NCBI GenBank assembly: GCA_002403375.1
Contig: DHHQ01000022.1
Coordinates: 1-16,685 of the forward strand
Length of the DNA stretch: 16,685 nucleotides
Reading direction: 5' to 3'
Origin: Thiobacillus denitrificans
Lineage (GTDB): Bacteria > Pseudomonadota > Gammaproteobacteria > Burkholderiales > Thiobacillaceae
Shown: positions 7,720 to 14,547 of the stretch, one piece after another
Layout: each line of letters begins with the position of its first letter
How positions within the stretch are numbered: position 1 is the stretch's first letter
Notes under the pieces: generated by a model
Database searches by the model: none
Told to the model about the DNA's origin: nothing
Seen by the model: the letters and a program-made list of their open reading frames with translations, nothing else
Translations under genes and position numbers: made by a program

Positions 7720-8870
7720 ACACCCTGAAGGGCGCGAGCGACGTCCTCATCGTCGGCGCCGGGCCGGTCGGAGCGGTGTGCGCGCTGGCGCTGCAGCGGC
7801 TGGGCATCGCGGTGCGCGTGCTCGAGGCGCAGCCGGCCGACGCTCGCGTCGACACCCGCACGCTCGCCCTGTCGCACGGCGCGCGCCTGATCCTCGAGCG
7901 GCTCGGCGTGTGGGCGCTGCTCGGCGACGCCACGCCGATCACCCGCATCCACATCTCGCAGCGCGGCGCGCTGGGCGTCGCGCGGCTCGCCGCGGATGAC
8001 GTCGGCGTGCCCGCGCTCGGCTACGTGCTGCCCTACGCGTCGCTCACTGCCGCGCTGAAGCAGGCGTTGGCCGAGGCAAGCATCGCGGTCGAGTACGGCG
8101 TGGCGGTCGGCCGCATCGAACCCGGCAGCGCGGCCGCGACGCTGCACACCGCGGACGGGCGTACGCTCGCAGCGCCGCTGGTGGTGGTCGCCGACGGCGG
8201 GCGCGGCGAGGATGCGCCGGCGCCGAAATTCGCGCGCGAGTACGACCAGACGGCGGTGGTGTGCGAGGTGCAGACCGAGCTGCCGCACGCCAACCAGGCG
8301 TACGAGCGCTTCACCCCGGAGGGCCCGGCGGCGCTGTTGCCCAAGGGGAATGGCTATGCCTTGGTGTGGACCGCCAGCCGGGCCGACGCCGAGCGCATCG
8401 CGCAGCTTGCGGACGCCGAATTCCTCGCCGCGCTGTACCGCCATTTCGGCGGGCGCCAGGGCCGCTTCCTCGGCGCCAGCCCGCGCAGGACCTTCCCGCT
8501 CCGGCTCGCCTACACCGGCAGCGAGGCCGCCGACCGCGTGGTGCGCATCGGCAACGCGGCACAGACGCTGCACCCGGTGGCGGGGCAGGGCTTCAACATC
8601 GGGCTGCGCGATGCCTGGGAGCTCGCCGACCTGTGCGGCGACACGCCGGCAGGCGAGATCGGCGGGACGGCGATGCTGGCGCGCTACGCGCGCGGGCGCC
8701 GCGTCGACGTGCTCGGCGGGCTCGGCTTCACCGACTTCCTGGTGCGCGCATTCTCCAACGACATCGGGCCGCTGCGCCACGCGCGCGGGCTCGGCCTGCT
8801 GGCGCTGGAGACGCTGCCGCCGCTGAAGCGCTTCGTCGCGCGGCGCATGATTTTCGGAGCGCGCGGATGA
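7704..8870 (+). CDS. ubiH: Ubiquinone biosynthesis FAD-dependent hydroxylase UbiH
   Basis: This flavoprotein monooxygenase hydroxylates the ubiquinone ring in the soluble/peripheral Ubi complex. The 388 residues (E. coli UbiH 392) show the dinucleotide-binding IVGAGPVGA (16–24), the DTRTLALSHGA block (50–60), VVADGGRGE (161–169) and the C-terminal FAD signature GNAAQTLHPVAGQGFNIG (283–300). NAAQTLHP and the SQRGALG and FTPEGPAALLP segments favour UbiH over its paralogues. ATG 7704 is preceded by GGAG (7692–7695) at spacing 8. It starts inside pepP and ends in an ATGA four-base overlap with the next hydroxylase, so the genes are probably translationally coupled. Confidence 0.9.
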   Translation: MDEGVNTLKGASDVLIVGAGPVGAVCALALQRLGIAVRVLEAQPADARVDTRTLALSHGARLILERLGVWALLGDATPITRIHISQRGALGVARLAADDVGVPALGYVLPYASLTAALKQALAEASIAVEYGVAVGRIEPGSAAATLHTADGRTLAAPLVVVADGGRGEDAPAPKFAREYDQTAVVCEVQTELPHANQAYERFTPEGPAALLPKGNGYALVWTASRADAERIAQLADAEFLAALYRHFGGRQGRFLGASPRRTFPLRLAYTGSEAADRVVRIGNAAQTLHPVAGQGFNIGLRDAWELADLCGDTPAGEIGGTAMLARYARGRRVDVLGGLGFTDFLVRAFSNDIGPLRHARGLGLLALETLPPLKRFVARRMIFGARG

Positions 8871-10117
8871 GCCAGGAACGCTATCAGGTGGTCGTCGTCG
8901 GCGCCGGTCTGGTGGGCGCTGCCACGGCGCTCGCGCTCGGCCGGCAGGGGCTGCGTGTCGCGCTGGTCGAGTGGCAGCCGCCGCAGCCGCCCGACGACGC
9001 CTGGGACACCCGCATCTACGCGATCAGCCCCGCGCACCAGCGCTTCCTCGAAAGCCTCGGTGCCTGGCAGCGCATGGACGCGCGCCGGGTGCAGCCGGTG
9101 TTCCGCATGGACGTGGCGGGCGACGCCAGCGGCGCGATCCGGCTCGACGCCTACCAGGCCGGGGTGTCGCACCTGGCGGCGATCGTCGAGAGCGGCCGCC
9201 TGCAGCATGCACTGTGGCAGGCGATCGAGGCCGACGGCAACGTCGCGCTGCACTGCCCGGCGACGATCGAGACGATCGCCCGCGACGGCGCGGCGGTCCG
9301 GCTGACGCTCGCCGGCGGCACGGTCCTCGAGGCCGACCTGCTCGTCGGTGCCGACGGCGCCGCCTCGCGCATCCGCGAGTGGGCGGGGCTCGCGTCGACG
9401 CTGGTTCCCTACGGCCAGAGCGGCGTGGTCGCCAATTTCGCATGCGAGCGGGCGCACCACGGCACCGCCTTCCAGTGGTTCTTCGGCGGCGACATCCTCG
9501 CCTGGCTGCCTTTGAGCGGGCATGCGATTCCACACGGGCTTCTGCCCGCGCGGGCACAAGAGCCCGCAGTGGATCGGAGCACCCAGGAGGGGCATCGAGA
9601 TCCTTCGTCACGGGGGAACTGCATCTCGATGGTCTGGTCAACCCCGACTGCGCATGCCGACGAACTGGTCGCGCTCGATGCGGACACGCTGACGGAAAAG
9701 GTGCGCGCGGCCGGCCACGACCGGCTCGGCGCGATGCGCCTGCTGACGCCGGCCGCCGCCTTCCCGCTGCGGCTGATCCGCGTCGCGTCGCCGGTGGCCC
9801 CGGGCGTCGCGCTGGTCGGCGACGCCGCCCACGGCGTGCACCCGCTGTCGGGGCAGGGCGTCAACCTGGGTTTCGGCGACGCCGAGGCGCTGGTCGAGGT
9901 GCTGGCCCGGCATCGCCGCACGCCGGGCGACCTGCGGGTGCTGCAGGCGTACGCCCGCCTGCGCGCCGAGCCGGTGCAGCGGATGCAGGCGATCACCCAC
10001 GGCCTGCATCACCTGTTCGCCGAGGAGCGCGCCGGCTGGCTGCGCAACGCCGGGATGTCGCTGGTCGACCACCTGCCGCCGCTGAAAGCGGCGCTGGTGC
10101 GCGAGGCGATGTCCTGA
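8867..10117 (+). CDS. UbiH/UbiI/UbiF-family FAD hydroxylase with a 32-residue insert
   Basis: This is the second ubiquinone-type aromatic hydroxylase in the cluster, at the place of ubiI (visC) in E. coli. Visible motifs are VVVGAGLVGAA (9–19), WDTRIYAISP (46–55), LLVGADGAASRIR (158–170) and LVGDAAHGVHPLSGQGVNLG (316–335). The 416 residues are about 30 more than usual. The surplus sits at about 219–250, between DILAWLPLSG and NCISMVWST, which are normally joined by a short turn. The insert is in frame, has no stop and matches a DNA palindrome (see 9521–9616). FAD and active-site blocks on both sides are intact, so the gene is probably functional, though this is not shown. The exact ring position (UbiI, UbiF or UbiM type) cannot be decided here. 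ATGA overlap with ubiH. Confidence 0.88.
   Translation: MSQERYQVVVVGAGLVGAATALALGRQGLRVALVEWQPPQPPDDAWDTRIYAISPAHQRFLESLGAWQRMDARRVQPVFRMDVAGDASGAIRLDAYQAGVSHLAAIVESGRLQHALWQAIEADGNVALHCPATIETIARDGAAVRLTLAGGTVLEADLLVGADGAASRIREWAGLASTLVPYGQSGVVANFACERAHHGTAFQWFFGGDILAWLPLSGHAIPHGLLPARAQEPAVDRSTQEGHRDPSSRGNCISMVWSTPTAHADELVALDADTLTEKVRAAGHDRLGAMRLLTPAAAFPLRLIRVASPVAPGVALVGDAAHGVHPLSGQGVNLGFGDAEALVEVLARHRRTPGDLRVLQAYARLRAEPVQRMQAITHGLHHLFAEERAGWLRNAGMSLVDHLPPLKAALVREAMS
9521..9616. mobile_element. In-frame 96-bp palindromic insertion within the flavin hydroxylase gene
   Basis: Removing 96 bases restores the family-typical PLSG–N–ISMVW joint, so this DNA is surplus. Positions 9525–9576 fold on themselves: CGATTCCAC (9525–9533) pairs with GTGGATCG (9569–9576) with one bulge, CGGGCT (9535–9540) pairs with AGCCCG (9561–9566), and the core TGCCCGCGCGGGCA (9543–9556) is a perfect palindrome. 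CGGG flanks it on the left (9517–9520) and occurs at its right end (9611–9614), a possible short target duplication. Codons such as CAT, ATT, CCA, CTT, CAA, CGA, CCT and TCA cluster here while neighbours use G/C-ending codons. It encodes no protein of its own. Boundaries are uncertain by about 12 bases, since CCT and TTG at 9509–9514 are also atypical. Confidence 0.65.
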
Positions 10118-10143
10118 TTTCTTGTTGTTTTCTGGAGTAGCGA

Positions 10144-10857
10144 ATGAAATTCACCCCCCTGGCGCTGGCCGCAACCCTGATGTTCACCGCCGCGTCCGCG
10201 CAGGCCAACGAGGCCGTCATCCGCAAGGCGCTGACCGAGCAGTTCCCGGGGGCCAACATCGCCTCGGTGCAGAAGACGCCCTATAGCGGGCTGTTCGAGG
10301 TCTACCTCGACGGCCAGCTGATCTACGTCGACGCCAAGGCGCAATACGTCTTCACCGGCGACGTCATCGACCTCAAGGCCCGCACCAACCTGACGCAGGA
10401 GCGCCTCAACCGCCTGCAGGCGGTGAAGTGGGAGTCGCTGCCGCTCAACAACGCGCTGAAGACCGTCAAGGGAAAGGGTGAGCGCAAGCTGGTCGTGTTC
10501 TCCGACGTCGACTGCCCGTACTGCCGCAAGTTCGAGGCCGAGCTCGCCAAGGTCGACAACATCACCGTCTACACCTTCCTCTACCCGATCGCGGGCCTGC
10601 ATCCGAAGGCGGTGCAAACCTCGAAGCAGATCTGGTGCGCGCCCGACCGCAACAAGGCGTGGGACGACTACATCACGCGCGGCAGCGTGCCTGCCAACGA
10701 CGGCAAGTGCGCCAATCCGGTCGACGCCACCATCACGCTGGGCAACCAGCTCAAGGTGAGCGGCACGCCGACGCTGTTCTTCGCCAACGGTGTGCGCGTG
10801 CCGGGCATGGTGCCGGCCGCCCAGCTCGAGCGCCTGCTCGCCGCCAACGCAAAATGA
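10144..10857 (+). CDS. dsbC: Periplasmic thiol:disulfide isomerase DsbC
   Basis: DsbC is a V-shaped periplasmic dimer that reshuffles wrong disulfides and is kept reduced by DsbD. The 237 residues have a cleavable signal peptide (MKFTPLALAA start, likely cut after AQA at residue 21), an N-terminal dimerisation domain (about 22–85), a linker and a thioredoxin-fold domain. The active site is C124-P-Y-C127 in FSDVDCPYCRKFE (E. coli has CGYC), with a cis-proline in SGTPTLFF (P209). A second, structural cysteine pair C165/C189 matches that of E. coli DsbC. GGAG at 10134–10137 with spacing 6 supports the start. It lies 26 bases after the hydroxylase gene and overlaps the methyltransferase start by ATGA. 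DsbG is less likely given length and motifs. Confidence 0.93.
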   Translation: MKFTPLALAATLMFTAASAQANEAVIRKALTEQFPGANIASVQKTPYSGLFEVYLDGQLIYVDAKAQYVFTGDVIDLKARTNLTQERLNRLQAVKWESLPLNNALKTVKGKGERKLVVFSDVDCPYCRKFEAELAKVDNITVYTFLYPIAGLHPKAVQTSKQIWCAPDRNKAWDDYITRGSVPANDGKCANPVDATITLGNQLKVSGTPTLFFANGVRVPGMVPAAQLERLLAANAK

Positions 10858-11459
10858 GCGCGGATTTCTGGAACGAACGCTTCGCCACCGACGAGTACAT
10901 CTTCGGCACCGCGCCGAACGTGTTCCTGGCGAGCCAGCAGGCGCTCGTGCGTCCCGGGATGCGCGCGCTGGCGGTCGCCGACGGCGAAGGGCGCAACGGC
11001 GTCTGGCTGGCCGAGCAGGGCGCCTCGGTGCACGCCATCGACGTCTCGCCGCTGGCGCTCGAGAAGGCGCAGAAGCTCGCCGCCGAACGCGGGGTGACGC
11101 TCGAGACCGAGCAGGCCGACATCCTGGATTGGCAATGGCCGGAAGCCGCGTACGACCTGGTGGCGGCGATCTTCATCCAGTTCGCCCCGCCGCCCGCGCG
11201 CGACCGCATCATCGCCGGCATCCGCCGCACGCTGAAGCCGGGCGGCGTGCTGGTCCTGCAGGGCTACACGCCGAAGCAGCTCGAGTTCGGCACCGGCGGC
11301 CCGCCCAGCGCCGCCAACATGTACACGGCCGATCTGCTGCGGGAGTGGTTCGGCGACTGGGAGATCGCGCACCTCGCCGAGCACGAGTCCTTCATCAGCG
11401 AGGGCAGCCATCACCACGGCATGTCGGCGCTGATCGACCTGGTCGCGATCAAGCCGTGA
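10854..11459 (+). CDS. Class I SAM-dependent methyltransferase, TehB-like
   Basis: This is a 201-residue cytoplasmic protein with a Rossmann methyltransferase core. Motif I is ALAVADGEGRNGVWLA (38–53), the acidic residue ending strand 2 is in HAIDVS (60–65), the ADILDW segment (88–93) follows, and the post-motif helix–turn is RTLKPGGVLVLQGYTP (125–140). The GEGRNG-type glycine loop and overall size resemble TehB and related small methyltransferases that act on tellurite or thiol compounds, but the substrate cannot be told from sequence. The ATGA overlap with dsbC indicates shared translation. A C-terminal GSHHHGM patch is present. It is the last gene before the terminator. Confidence 0.85.
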   Translation: MSADFWNERFATDEYIFGTAPNVFLASQQALVRPGMRALAVADGEGRNGVWLAEQGASVHAIDVSPLALEKAQKLAAERGVTLETEQADILDWQWPEAAYDLVAAIFIQFAPPPARDRIIAGIRRTLKPGGVLVLQGYTPKQLEFGTGGPPSAANMYTADLLREWFGDWEIAHLAEHESFISEGSHHHGMSALIDLVAIKP

Positions 11460-11490
11460 AAAAAGGGAGCCCGCGGGCTCCCTTCTTCGT
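11459..11490. terminator. Bidirectional intrinsic terminator between methyltransferase and hmp
   Basis: Bases 11463–11484 are a perfect 22-bp palindrome (each arm AAGGGAGCCCG or its complement). It is preceded by six A (11459–11464), which on the minus strand become a T-run directly after the GC-rich stem, a strong Rho-independent terminator for hmp. On the plus strand the stem is followed by TTCTTCGTTT, so termination of the dsbC–methyltransferase transcript is plausible but weaker. It lies between convergent genes. Confidence 0.9.
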
Positions 11491-11491
11491 T

Positions 11492-12685
11492 TCAGTGCGT
11501 GGTCAGCCGCGTGCTGGGGCCGAACACCTCGTAGTGCAGCTGGTCCTCGCCGTAGCCCATGTCGAGGAGCTGTGCGTTGACCGCCGCCATGAAGGGCCGG
11601 GGCCCGCAGAAATAGACGTCGGCGTCGGGCGCGCCGAGCCAGCTTTCGAGGACCTCGCGGTTCAGGGTGCCCTGGTGGTCGGCGCCGTCGCCGTTTTCGT
11701 AGCTGACCCGATAGGCGAACCCGTGCTCGGCGGCGAGGCGGCGCAGGTCGTCGGCCATCACATGGTGCGCCGCGTCGCGGCAGCAGTGGATGAACACCAG
11801 GTCGGACACGTCTTCGCCGCTTTCGACGCGGGCGAGCAGCATGCTGAGCAGCGGCGTGATGCCGACGCCGCCGGCGATCAGCACCAGCTTGTTGTCGGGA
11901 CGCTTGACGGTGAAGTCGCCGGTGGGCGGCTGCACCCAGACCCGGTCGCCGGGACGGGCGTCGTGCAGATGGTGGGAGACCTTGCCCGCCTGCCCGGGGG
12001 GCGTGCCCTCGGCCTTGACGGTGATGCGGTAGTGGTCCTTGCCGGGGGCGTCCGAAAGCGAGTACTGGCGGATCTCGTCGTACGCGTGCCCGGGAACCCG
12101 CACCTTGATGCCGAGGTACTGGCCGGGCTCGAAGCTGGCGATGGGCTGGCCGTCCTCCGGCTCGAGGTAGATGGACTTGATGCCCTGCGCCTCCACGCGG
12201 GCCTCGCGGATCTGGAACGGACGGAAACCGCGCCAGCCGCCCGGCCTGCCGGCGTTCGCCGCGTAGATGCTTTCCTCGGTTCCGATGAAGATGCCGGCCA
12301 GCTGCGCGTACGCTTCGGCCCAGGCGCCGAGGACGGGGTGGCCGTCCGCCAGCCCCAGGTGGTCGCGGATCGCCTCCAGCAGGTACTTGCCGACGATGGG
12401 ATAGTGCTCCGGCGCGACCTGCAGGCTGGCGTGCTTGTGGGCGATGCGGGCGACCATGGGGCCGAGGTTCTGCAGCGCGTCGATGTGGGTGGCGTAGAGG
12501 AACACCGATTCGGCGAGCGCGCGCGACTGCTCGCCGTGCGCCTGGTTGGCCATGTTGAAGATGTGCTGCAGCTCGGGGTGCTGGCTGAACAGCTTGGAAT
12601 AGAACAGGTCGGTGATCGCACGGCCCTGCTCGGCGAGCAGCGGCGCGGTGGACTTGATGGTTGCCAGCGTTTCGGCGGATAGCAT
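11492..12685 (-). CDS. hmp: Nitric oxide dioxygenase / flavohemoglobin Hmp
   Basis: Hmp oxidises NO to nitrate with O2 and NAD(P)H. The 397-residue protein (E. coli 396) has an N-terminal globin domain with Y29 (B10), proximal H85 (IAHKH) and Y95. A ferredoxin-reductase-type FAD domain follows (EIRQYSLSDAP), then an NAD domain (LIAGGVGITPLLSML and VYFCGPRPFM), ending in HYEVFGP. The start at 12685 reproduces the family N-terminus (MLSAETLATIK) and has AGGAG 6–7 bases upstream; a start 10 codons earlier would add an unconserved leader. It is divergent from nsrR, with an NsrR operator in between, so NO-induced derepression is expected. Confidence 0.97.
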   Translation of the reverse strand: MLSAETLATIKSTAPLLAEQGRAITDLFYSKLFSQHPELQHIFNMANQAHGEQSRALAESVFLYATHIDALQNLGPMVARIAHKHASLQVAPEHYPIVGKYLLEAIRDHLGLADGHPVLGAWAEAYAQLAGIFIGTEESIYAANAGRPGGWRGFRPFQIREARVEAQGIKSIYLEPEDGQPIASFEPGQYLGIKVRVPGHAYDEIRQYSLSDAPGKDHYRITVKAEGTPPGQAGKVSHHLHDARPGDRVWVQPPTGDFTVKRPDNKLVLIAGGVGITPLLSMLLARVESGEDVSDLVFIHCCRDAAHHVMADDLRRLAAEHGFAYRVSYENGDGADHQGTLNREVLESWLGAPDADVYFCGPRPFMAAVNAQLLDMGYGEDQLHYEVFGPSTRLTTH

Positions 12686-12716
12686 GATGTCTCCTGATTG
12701 ATGAACGTCTTCCAAA

Positions 12717-12735
12717 CATGCATGTGTGATGCATG
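12717..12735. promoter_or_regulatory. NsrR operator
   Basis: CATGCAT (12717–12723) and ATGCATG (12729–12735) form a perfect 7-bp inverted repeat with a five-base spacer, so the two ATGCAT cores are 11 bp apart, one helical turn. The known NsrR site has paired ATGCAT-type cores with this same spacing. The site lies 31 bases before the hmp ATG and just downstream of the predicted hmp -10 box, where repressor binding would block transcription. Confidence 0.85.
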
Positions 12736-12746
12736 AAAGAAGCGGA

Positions 12747-12776
12747 ATGCTAGGTGAATCTTAATGGAGGGGTCAA
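12747..12776 (-). promoter_or_regulatory. Predicted hmp promoter
   Basis: On the minus strand TTGACC (12771–12776) and TAGCAT (12747–12752) are spaced by 18 bases, a reasonable sigma-70 promoter. Transcription would start near 12740, placing the NsrR operator at about +5 to +23. Confidence 0.55.
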
Positions 12777-12777
12777 G

Positions 12778-12783
12778 TAGAAT
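12778..12783 (+). promoter_or_regulatory. Possible nsrR -10 element
   Basis: TAGAAT lies 27 bases before the nsrR ATG on the plus strand and matches the -10 consensus at five of six positions. No clear -35 is seen. It sits next to the hmp -35 box, so the two divergent promoters would be back to back. Confidence 0.35.
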
Positions 12784-12810
12784 GATGGAATCGAGCAGGC
12801 GGAGTACGAC

Positions 12811-13254
12811 ATGCAGCTGACCAAACATACCGACTACGCATTCCGGGTGCTGATCTACCTGGCGTCGCTGCCGGACGACCGGCTGGCGACGGTGCAGGAG
12901 ATCGCCGAGCGCTACGGCGTGTCGCGCAGCCACATGATGAAGATCGTCAACAAGCTGGCGACCGCCGGCTTCGTCCATGCCAGCCGCGGGCAGCACGGCG
13001 GACTCCGGCTGGGGCGGCCGCGCGAGGCGATCAACCTGCGGAGCGTGATCGAACTGATGGAGGCGACGCTGACGCCCGTCAACTGCGACGACCCGGTCTG
13101 CCTCATCCGCCGCGACTGCACCCTGAAAAACATCCTGTTCGACGCGCAGCGGCAGTTCCTCGAGCACGTCGGCCGCTACACCCTGGCCGACCTCACCCGA
13201 CCGGGCGTCTCGATCACCGCGCTGCTCGGCCCGGGCGGGCGCGCCCGGGCTTAG
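12811..13254 (+). CDS. nsrR: Nitric-oxide-sensing Rrf2-family repressor NsrR
   Basis: NsrR is a dimeric [Fe–S] repressor that loses DNA binding when NO nitrosylates its cluster. The 147-residue protein has a winged helix (about 25–70, with VSRSHMMKIVNKL as recognition helix and RGQHGGLRLG as wing). The three cluster cysteines lie in VNCDDPVCLIRRDC (C92, C97, C103), and D8, the fourth ligand in characterised NsrR, is conserved. The cysteine spacing and the hmp neighbour separate it from IscR. GGAG (12801–12804) lies six bases before the ATG. The C-terminal GPGGRARA tail is encoded by a GC-rich hairpin, and its TAG stop interlocks with the LysR stop. Confidence 0.95.
   Translation: MQLTKHTDYAFRVLIYLASLPDDRLATVQEIAERYGVSRSHMMKIVNKLATAGFVHASRGQHGGLRLGRPREAINLRSVIELMEATLTPVNCDDPVCLIRRDCTLKNILFDAQRQFLEHVGRYTLADLTRPGVSITALLGPGGRARA
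13229..13250. terminator. GC-rich hairpin at the convergent nsrR/LysR ends
   Basis: GCCCGGGCG (13229–13237) and CGCCCGGGC (13242–13250) form a perfect 9-bp stem with a four-base loop, directly before the interlocked stop codons. It lies inside the nsrR coding end and has no proper T-tract, so a role in terminating or insulating both transcripts is only inferred. Confidence 0.4.
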
Positions 13255-14105
13255 GCGCGCGCCTGCTCCTCGCGCGCGAGCGTGCGCAAGCCGTCGAGCG
13301 CCCAGTTGAGCGAGGCGCTTTCGCTGTCACGCGGGAACACCATCCATGCCGGCAGCCGGAACTGCGGGCTGTCGGGGACGCGCCACAGCTGGCCTGCGTC
13401 GAGATAGCGCCGCACCAGGCGCTCCGGAAAGTAGCCGCTGCCGCCGTAGGCGAGCAGCTGCTGCACGCCCAGCCAGCCGATGTTGGCGACCAGCGGCGGC
13501 GGCCCGAGGTCCGGGTGGGTTTCGCTGAACTGGGCGTGGAACTCCGGTCCCCAGTCGATGTGGATGTAGCCGTCGTCGGGCCAGCCGCGCGCGAGATCGC
13601 TGGTCACCAGCAGCAGCGTCTCGTCGAACAGCGGTTCGACGGTGAGGCCGGCACGCGAGGTCGGCGTGTACATCACGCCGATGTCGACCGTGCCCTCGAT
13701 CAGCCCCTGCATGATGTCGGGCTCGAAGCCGATCTCCAGCCGCAGCGAGACGTCGGGCGCGGCCTCGCGCATCCACGCCACCCAGTGCGGCAGGAAGCCT
13801 TCCCACAGCGCGATGCGCCCGGACAGCGTGAGCACGTCGTGGAAGCCCTGCGGCAGCCCGACATCGTGCCGCGCCTGCTCGACCGTTCGCACCAGATGCT
13901 TGGCGTGGCGCAGGAAGCGCTTGCCGGAGGGCGTCAGTTCGGCGCCGTTGCGCCCGCGCTGGAACAGGCGCGCGCCGAGCGCCGTCTCGAGCGAATGGAT
14001 GCGCGCGCTCACGGTCGACTGGGTGACGTGGAGGCGGCTGGCGGCAGCGACGAAGTTGCCGGTCGCGGCCACGGTCAGGAAGGTGCGGGCGAGTTCGGTG
14101 TCCAT
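13251..14105 (-). CDS. LysR-family transcriptional regulator
   Basis: This is a 284-residue LysR-type regulator. The N-terminal winged helix-turn-helix spans about 1–60 (FLTVAATGNFVAAASRLHVT, STVSARIHSLE, ELTPSGKRFLRHAK) and is followed by a linker helix and a periplasmic-binding-protein-like effector domain (about 90–280, with PDIMQGLIEGTVDIGVMYTP and ETLLLVTSDLA). The effector is unknown. It is divergent from the DsrC-like gene, with a LysR-type dyad just upstream, so autoregulation and control of that gene are likely. Its TAA stop overlaps the nsrR stop by reading the same TTAG on the other strand. No obvious ribosome binding site precedes the ATG. Confidence 0.92.
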   Translation of the reverse strand: MDTELARTFLTVAATGNFVAAASRLHVTQSTVSARIHSLETALGARLFQRGRNGAELTPSGKRFLRHAKHLVRTVEQARHDVGLPQGFHDVLTLSGRIALWEGFLPHWVAWMREAAPDVSLRLEIGFEPDIMQGLIEGTVDIGVMYTPTSRAGLTVEPLFDETLLLVTSDLARGWPDDGYIHIDWGPEFHAQFSETHPDLGPPPLVANIGWLGVQQLLAYGGSGYFPERLVRRYLDAGQLWRVPDSPQFRLPAWMVFPRDSESASLNWALDGLRTLAREEQARA

Positions 14106-14111
14106 GCGTTT

Positions 14112-14130
14112 ATATCGAAGTTTTCGATAT
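14112..14130. promoter_or_regulatory. Candidate LysR-type operator
   Basis: ATATCGAA (14112–14119) and TTCGATAT (14123–14130) form a perfect 8-bp dyad with a three-base spacer, containing the T-N11-A pattern of LysR sites. It begins six bases before the LysR start codon in the divergent LysR/DsrC-like gap. A further half-site-like ATATCGGA lies at 14160–14167, as expected for a second site towards the target promoter. Confidence 0.6.
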
Positions 14131-14207
14131 TAGATACCAAAATTAATCGTTAGGCGGATATATCGGATTTCCCTAAACTAGCCCCACCCCGTTAAGAGGA
14201 GTCTGCC

Positions 14208-14546
14208 ATGAATCAATCCACCCCGCCCTCCGCCCTGATGCCCGAACGCGACGCCGAGGGCTACCTGATCGAACCCGGCGACTGGAACGAGGAAATCGCC
14301 GTGGAACTGGCGCGTGACGAGGCCATCACGCTGAACGACGACCACTGGGACGCGATCCGCTTCATGCGCGAGTACTACGACGAGCACCAGATCGCCGCCG
14401 ACGCGCGTTTCGTCATCAAGCACCTGTCCGAGCGCTTCGGCCGCGACGCCCAGAAGAAGCTGTTCGAGCTGTTCCCCTACGGCTACGTCAAGCAGGCCTG
14501 CAAGATCGCCGGCATGAAGCGCCCCCGCGCCTGGAGCACGGGTTGA
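14208..14546 (+). CDS. DsrC/TusE-family sulfur-relay-like protein, single cysteine
   Basis: DsrC and TusE carry sulfur on a flexible C-terminal arm. This 112-residue protein has the family body (DAEGYLIEPGDWNEEIA, DDHWDAIRFMREYY, LFELFPYGYVKQACKIAGM). It has one cysteine, C98, matching the upstream CysB of DsrC. The penultimate CysA that carries sulfur in both DsrC and TusE is missing: position 109 is W and the chain ends RAWSTG. It is therefore neither a canonical TusE nor a canonical DsrC, and a sulfur-carrier role is uncertain; a regulatory or alternative role is possible. AGAGGAG (14195–14201), six bases before ATG, is a strong ribosome binding site. It is divergent from the LysR gene, and the HPP gene follows after 44 bases. 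Confidence 0.88.
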   Translation: MNQSTPPSALMPERDAEGYLIEPGDWNEEIAVELARDEAITLNDDHWDAIRFMREYYDEHQIAADARFVIKHLSERFGRDAQKKLFELFPYGYVKQACKIAGMKRPRAWSTG

Positions 14547-14547
14547 G

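Noticed and set aside
8867..10117. Second hydroxylase as a pseudogene broken by the insertion
   Set aside because: The insertion is a multiple of three, has no stop and leaves all flavin-binding motifs intact, so there is no evidence of inactivation.
12811..13254. IscR instead of NsrR
   Set aside because: The N-terminus, the C-x4-C-x5-C cysteine spacing, D8 and the hmp neighbour with an NsrR-type operator all fit NsrR; no isc genes are nearby.
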